64,000 nt of DNA from Acorus gramineus (taxonomy: Eukaryota; Streptophyta; Magnoliopsida; Acorales; Acoraceae): positions 17,445,979-17,509,978 of the forward strand of contig CM060847.1 of the NCBI GenBank assembly GCA_030737835.1, read 5' to 3'. Shown one piece after another: positions 59,901 to 64,000 of the stretch (position 1 is the first letter of the stretch; the number at the start of each line of letters is the position of its first letter). The notes under the pieces are model-generated. The model did not search any database, was not told the DNA's origin, and was given only the letters and a program-made list of their open reading frames with translations. A program made the translations under genes and the position numbers.

Positions 59901-60499
59901 ACGCTCTATCACCCAATCTGGCTCAGAGGCTTGAATCCCTTGAGGATCTTCATGTTCAAGATTGCAATATGATGAAGGGACTGATTTCACCATCCTTTCA
60001 TGGCTTCTGCAACCTCCGGATTTTGACGATTCTGAACTGTTCGGGATTTATCCATCTCTTTCTATTGCGAGTTGCTCAAAGCCTTGTAGAATTGGAGAGC
60101 CTTTATATAGAAGGCTGTGAACATATGGAGGTTATTGTGAGAGGGGAAGAAGGGGAGGCTGGAAGTGAAAGAATATTCCCTCGTTTGCAAGAAGTTCGGC
60201 TGACATGGCTACCAAATCTTACAAGTTTTTGCTCTGTTGTTGGAGCAGGACAGGCATTCGCTCCGGTCCTACTCTTACCCTCACTTTCGAAAGTCTACGT
60301 GTTTGATTGTCCACGCCTGACAAGACTCCCTCTAGGATCCCATAGTTCACCCAACCTGGAAAAGATAGAGGGAGAAAAGGAATGGTTAGAAGGGTTGGTT
60401 TGGGATGATGAAGAAAGCAAGACCCGTTTCATTCCCCTTTTTGAAGCACAAGAAGTAGACAAAGAAGAAGAAGATGATGGTGAAGATGATGAAATATGA
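56996..60499 (+). CDS. CC-NBS-LRR disease resistance protein (At4g27190-like)
   Basis: A single exon of 1167 codons from the ATG at 56996 (MDIAKGAG, the usual MDI start); an ATG at 56981 would add five residues. An N-terminal coiled coil lacks the EDVID motif, as in the RPS2/RPS5/At4g27190 group. The NB-ARC is complete: P-loop GMGGVGKTT (168-176), kinase-2 LIILDDMW (242-249), RNBS-B KIIMTSR (265-271), GLPLAIV (326-332), RNBS-D CFLLCSLFPED (385-395) and MHDVVRD (451-457). The Trp after kinase-2 marks the CNL class. LRRs run from about 490 to about 1140 and the protein ends in an acidic tail (EEEDDGEDDEI). Two 58-residue LRR blocks are near-identical. NLRs of this class sense pathogen effectors or guarded host proteins in the cytoplasm or at membranes. 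It appears intact. Confidence 0.95.
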   Translation: MDIAKGAGKMLWEPIKLHASYFICCERYVDDLNVHVKKLDPKKKDREKMANEIGKEPSEELLDWLKKVEEVNDDAKRMTDKVGEHQHCFTWLSDLGSRHSLGKEAVEKKALVDQLQEQNMEHIAVPVHVQVIESLINKDFKLYQSTDLALQKVMDALQNGVHSIGLYGMGGVGKTTLAKEIERRALEQNMFKKAIMVAISQKPNFDIIREKMAEQLGINIKQESVSSAKLFSLIKQQVGQILIILDDMWRRLDLLEIGIPHDCCKIIMTSRDVEVCTSMGIKENIELGVLSPKDSWELFKAYSDVVESSSELQCRVAQDVASECKGLPLAIVTVGRALRGKSLPEWKDALVQLRASVPDNISELKDVYMQLKLSYDHLSKEAQSCFLLCSLFPEDDEISVELLTWYAMGEGFLQCVNTLEESKNRVLSLVNKLKASCLLLEEGEEGKMVKMHDVVRDVAIYIGSNENHEGCLSKSYQNEPDWDKWETVKECKRLSVMNKSICTLPEKPPECSYVQTLLLQWNSKLIKIPDKFFEKMTSLRVLDLSCTSISSLPASMSYLTNLQVILLDYCRNLEDISALGSQNKLQVLSLRSTKVEEMSEVVGKFTGLKYLDLRNIYELRIPPKVISNLCQLEELHVGDSFTEWEVEGEETEENAPLHEIQSLIKLKVLSIKVDKYWEDMLDRVFIKRLERFHIVVGPNWQTWRDYINTLDWTYLNVNLANLGLPGWACALLHKTELLKLVKSSCRQLDATGGGGLQCMKILTLKECNEMEFIVIGQNRSSIPCIILPRLERLHLKDMEKLRGICSSPLPNGSLEELEFLELEKCKEMEFIVIGQNSSSIPCIILPRLKRLYLKDMEKLRGICSSPLPNGSLKELRSLKVYNCSKLNIHQILQQSTSLEEFYIWRQDSMREEFSPCSASRALLPRLRRMNLSGFLPELMSIWKGDSVPPLGSFSNLIELKLIECNELKYALSPNLAQRLESLEDLHVQDCNMMKGLISPSFHGFCNLRILTILNCSGFIHLFLLRVAQSLVELESLYIEGCEHMEVIVRGEEGEAGSERIFPRLQEVRLTWLPNLTSFCSVVGAGQAFAPVLLLPSLSKVYVFDCPRLTRLPLGSHSSPNLEKIEGEKEWLEGLVWDDEESKTRFIPLFEAQEVDKEEEDDGEDDEI
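59300..59647 (+). repeat. In-frame 174 bp duplication in the LRR region
   Basis: 'gaaatggaattcat' at 59300 recurs at 59474. The units encode MEFIVIGQN, SSIPCIILPRL and DMEKLRGICSSPLPNGSL twice with only a few replacements (residues about 768-825 and 826-883). Confidence 0.93.
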
Positions 60500-63400
60500 T
60501 GCTATTTGATTGAGGTAATAAATTATCCATCAATTCTTTTTATTACTTATAAATTATGATGGCATTCACTGTTTTCTATTGTTATATATTGGTGATGCCA
60601 GGACAAAATGTTTTCCAGTTCACTTTGTCTGACTTCCTCATCATGTATTTGATGTCAAATTATTTGCATCGATTATCTATATTTGTTAGGTTCAGCTTTT
60701 GAGTTCAGTAGTATCTTTCTGATAACAATCCAGCTTCTGATATTTATTCTTCTCTTCAAAAAAAAAATATCCAAATTAATAATCTTTTGGTTATGGTATT
60801 AGGCCTCTTTATTTTCTTAATCTCGGTTCTTTGTAACTACTAGAAAGTTGGTTGAATTCTCTGTTTAATTTTTTTTTGTTGTGTTGTTGATTTTCAATCT
60901 ACATGTAATATAGAAAGTCATCTATTTATTTTGTTGAATATCGACCATGAATATTTAATACAAATGTTGCTCAACATGAATGATTTGATTTTGAAAAAAT
61001 CATCATTTCTATAAGAGAAACAAATAGAAAAAATCATGCACATCCATGACAGAGACGTAGAGTTGAACACGTTTCCTTTTTGTACCCTCCATTTTATTTA
61101 GGTTTCTATTACTCCTTTTTTTTTTTTTTTTGTGAATTGCCTCTTTCCAGGCTCAAGTATATATATACCTCCATTTTATTCTAATAATGATATCTACAAG
61201 TTGTTCTTTTTCTTGTTTATCATGTTTTACCCTATAACTTTATTCATTCACCCTCTTTAATTGAGGTATATAATTTGTCGCATTTGTCCATCACTTTTTT
61301 TTTATTAAATCTATTCATTTCTGGAGTCATTAACTATAAATATTAAAGAGATTGATTTAATTTCTATCATGAGAAACAATGTGATTTGATACTTTTTGAA
61401 ATTTATTTGTGACATTTGGCAAAGATGACCAGCTAAACAAAGCTATTCTATTCAATGTTGTAGGTCTCTATCAAATGATACTGAAGCAAAGTCATGAAAC
61501 GCCGAAGAACTATTCTTCTTAATTCTCTTGTGATGTTTAAAAGTGGCGTTTTGATGGGGACTAGAACGCTTTAGAGTTTTTTGTGGATTTGTTTTTTTTT
61601 TTTTCATGTATTTTGTGTGAATGAAATGAGAGAAAAAATAAAAATAAAAAACAAAAAAAAAAAAAAAAAATTTAAAAAAAAGGAAAAAGGAAAAAAATAG
61701 GAGAAAAATAGTGAGATTTGTGGGCATTTAGAGGATGCTATCTACAAGAAAATATTTCTTTAACCCATATCTCTATGGGGTAGGACTCTTCTGAGTTTCA
61801 TGCTGATTTCTATCTTTTGTTTCTTATGTATTGTGTGAGTGAAGTGAATATAAAAAAACCAAAAAAAAATGAAAAATGAAAAAAAAAAGAGAGATTTGTG
61901 TGTGTTTACTTTAGAGAATGGTATCAACAATCATCATGGTGATGGCGAAGAAGAAGAAGATCTATTAGATGACCTTTTGATTGCTGTAATAAATTATTTA
62001 TCTCATCTTTTTGTTACTTGAATTTTGGTGGCACTTACTATTATGTTGTTGTTTCTTTTAGGATGATACATTTACTGATTACTTAGTCTACCTTCATCTG
62101 CATATATTTGATTTTGAATTAGGGATTTGCATTGCTTTTCTATTTGTTATGTTCTACTTGTGAGTTCAGTAATACCATTCTGGTAATATCAATTATTCAA
62201 ACTTAGTAGATATTTTAATTGGGGAATTAAGTTTATATATTTGGCCTTTATTTTCTCTGTCACAGTTCTTCATTATTGTTCTGTTGTTTAATGTTCTGCT
62301 ATTGTTGCTTTCCAACCTGCCTGTAATATAGAAATTCGTGTGTTTATTTTAATATATATCAATAATGAATACTTACTCAATATGACAATTGACATGAATG
62401 ATTTGATTATATCAAAAGCCTCATACACAATAAGAAGAAACAATTAATTTGAACCTGTTCATGAATTAAAAATAGGTTTTAGCTCCTTGGCTTCACATTA
62501 ACAGAGTTGAGGATTCTTGTTTAAGGACTGATTGATAGATTTGGTCTTCAACTTCATTAATCTAGCATGCTAACCAAATAAAGTGGGAGAGGGATCTAGA
62601 GAACATTTGTCATATTTTCTTCATTTGGCCACAATTTTTGTTCAAGTTTTAATTATTTAATTACTTTTTAATATCATTTTAGATTCATTGAGTTGAGTAA
62701 TGTCTGGATTAATTAAGGCATACTTTAAAATACCAGACCTCCATTTGGTTTTATGGGGAACATGCAAGTGAAGCATTCTTTGTGATGTTTGATGTTATCT
62801 AGTTTCATTTGTTGTTTTAGTACAGAAAAATTATATCTGTTTGTGGAACAATCTAATATCAAAAATGCAAAAATAAAATTGTGGTATTTAACAAGAGTAA
62901 TTCATTTACATGTAAAACTGTTTTATTGTTGTATTGTTAATTGTAAAACATATATAACTTAAGTCGCAGAAAACATGAATGAAATTTTTGTAAATATATG
63001 AAAAGTTGCATAAGAAAAGGGAGTCCAAGACTTGTATAGTTTATGATAAATGTACAGATTATGCAATTTGAAAATCTCTGAATTTACTATAATAGTTCTT
63101 GTTTATGCTACTTTTTCCCCTTTAATTGTCATTTATTCATCCTCTTATTAAAGATTGAGGTATAATTTGTCATATATTGCTCCTTTTGTTGCTAAATCTC
63201 TCCATATCTATGATCCCTCACATGCTACAATAATTAAGGAGAATGATTTGATTACTCCTATTGCATGAAATCAATGTAATTTAGTTCTCTACTTGAATTA
63301 TTTTGTGACATTTGACAAAAGATGACCAGCTAAATAAAGTTAATGAAGTTATACTATTCTATTTTGTAGGTGAATTGATGATACATCTATCAAATGGGAA

Positions 63401-63780
63401 GTCATGAAGAGATGAAAAACTATTATTCTTATTTGTCTTGTAATGTTTTGTGTTGATTTGTATCATTGTTATTTATGTATTGTGCAAAAAGAGAAAAACA
63501 AAAAAAGGAAAAAAAGAAAAAAGAAAGAAAGAAGAGATTTGTGTGTGTTTAGAGGATGTTGTCAACAAGAAAATGTTCCTAAGACTCTTATAGAGTTTTG
63601 TATGGATTTGTATTTTTGTTCTTTATTTATTATGTCCGACTGAAGCTGTGACTGAAGCGTGTGAAAGAAAAGTTTTTTTTAAAAAGGAAGAGAGAATTGT
63701 GTGTATTTAGAGGATGGTTTAAACAAGAAAATGCTTATTCAATCCATCTCTCTGTTGCTTGTATATGTTTATTATAGTTA
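60500..63780 (+). repeat. NLR 3' UTR and flank with partial tandem copies
   Basis: The end of the NLR coding region and its 3' flank reappear downstream. The acidic 'gaagaagaagat' codons and 'gtaataaattat' (60463-60530) match 61943-62000; 'ctgtaatatagaaa' (about 60905) matches about 62322; 'gatgaccagctaaa' (61424) matches 63322. Smaller ~190 bp subrepeats with 'gagatttgtgtgtgttta' occur at 61711, 61893, 63533 and 63692. No intact LRR is present in the downstream copies and no other gene is seen. Confidence 0.75.
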
Positions 63781-64000
63781 GTGAAGTTTTGCCATTATCT
63801 AGTCATTTTATTTTTCTATATAACTATTTTATCTGATTAGACATTTTACGGTTATATAGTTTTTAAACCTTGGATTATAGGTCAGGTGTTACAATGGAGT
63901 GGCGTATGCATTTGCACTCATGGATTGAATTTTTTCTTGAGAATTTAAGTTTGGCATATGTGTACTGGGTCTGTTTAATGCAGACATCATAAATTTTTAC

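Overview
This is a stretch of flowering-plant nuclear DNA. The evidence is an NPR3/NPR4-type salicylic-acid receptor gene with introns, a coiled-coil NBS-LRR resistance gene, a plant-type P-loop kinase gene, and AT-rich intergenic DNA packed with plant transposons (MULE, hAT, PIF/Harbinger MITEs, Ty1/copia, Ty3/gypsy, LINE, SINE). The contrast between a very GC-rich intronless gene and AT-rich surroundings recalls monocots or magnoliids, but I cannot name the species.

Three host genes look intact. (1) 8530-9135 (+): a small P-loop nucleotide kinase-like protein. (2) 25304-31069 (+): a four-exon NPR3/NPR4-type gene of 587 codons with BTB/POZ, C2HC zinc finger, ankyrin, salicylate-binding core and a VDLNETP repression motif. 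(3) 56996-60499 (+): a single-exon CC-NBS-LRR gene of 1167 codons. Genes 2 and 3 both belong to plant immunity, but they lie 26 kb apart with large retroelement blocks between them, so their proximity is probably incidental.

Layout. 1-2160: a Mutator-like element running off the left edge (transposase on the minus strand, terminal repeat ending at 2160). 2246-3098: a long-TIR element carrying gene-like sequence. 3355-5310: three tandem ~650 bp units ending at a minus-strand TATA box. 5.3-8.5 kb: AT-rich, with a FAR1-like fragment. 8.5-9.1 kb: kinase gene. 9752-10266: a hAT-like element with an 8 bp target duplication. 11.3-24.4 kb: gene-free, with several TIR elements, a LINE fragment and a non-autonomous copia-like LTR element. 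24.4-31.1 kb: NPR gene. 32905-39949: a rearranged Ty3/gypsy complex. 41041-49353: a broken Ty1/copia element interrupted by a 3.7 kb unclassified insertion. 49.3-56.3 kb: MITEs, a SINE with 14 bp target duplications, a LINE 3' end and a solo LTR. 57.0-60.5 kb: NLR gene. 60.5-63.8 kb: partial tandem copies of the NLR 3' end and flank.

The most interesting host feature is the NPR leader. A 4.5-copy, ~72 bp tandem repeat sits directly before the start codon and scatters tiny upstream ORFs, including repeated two-codon ORFs and a start-stop ATGTGA five bases before the main ATG. I see no CRISPR array, rRNA or functional tRNA gene. All alignments were made by eye; element ends without a target duplication are approximate.
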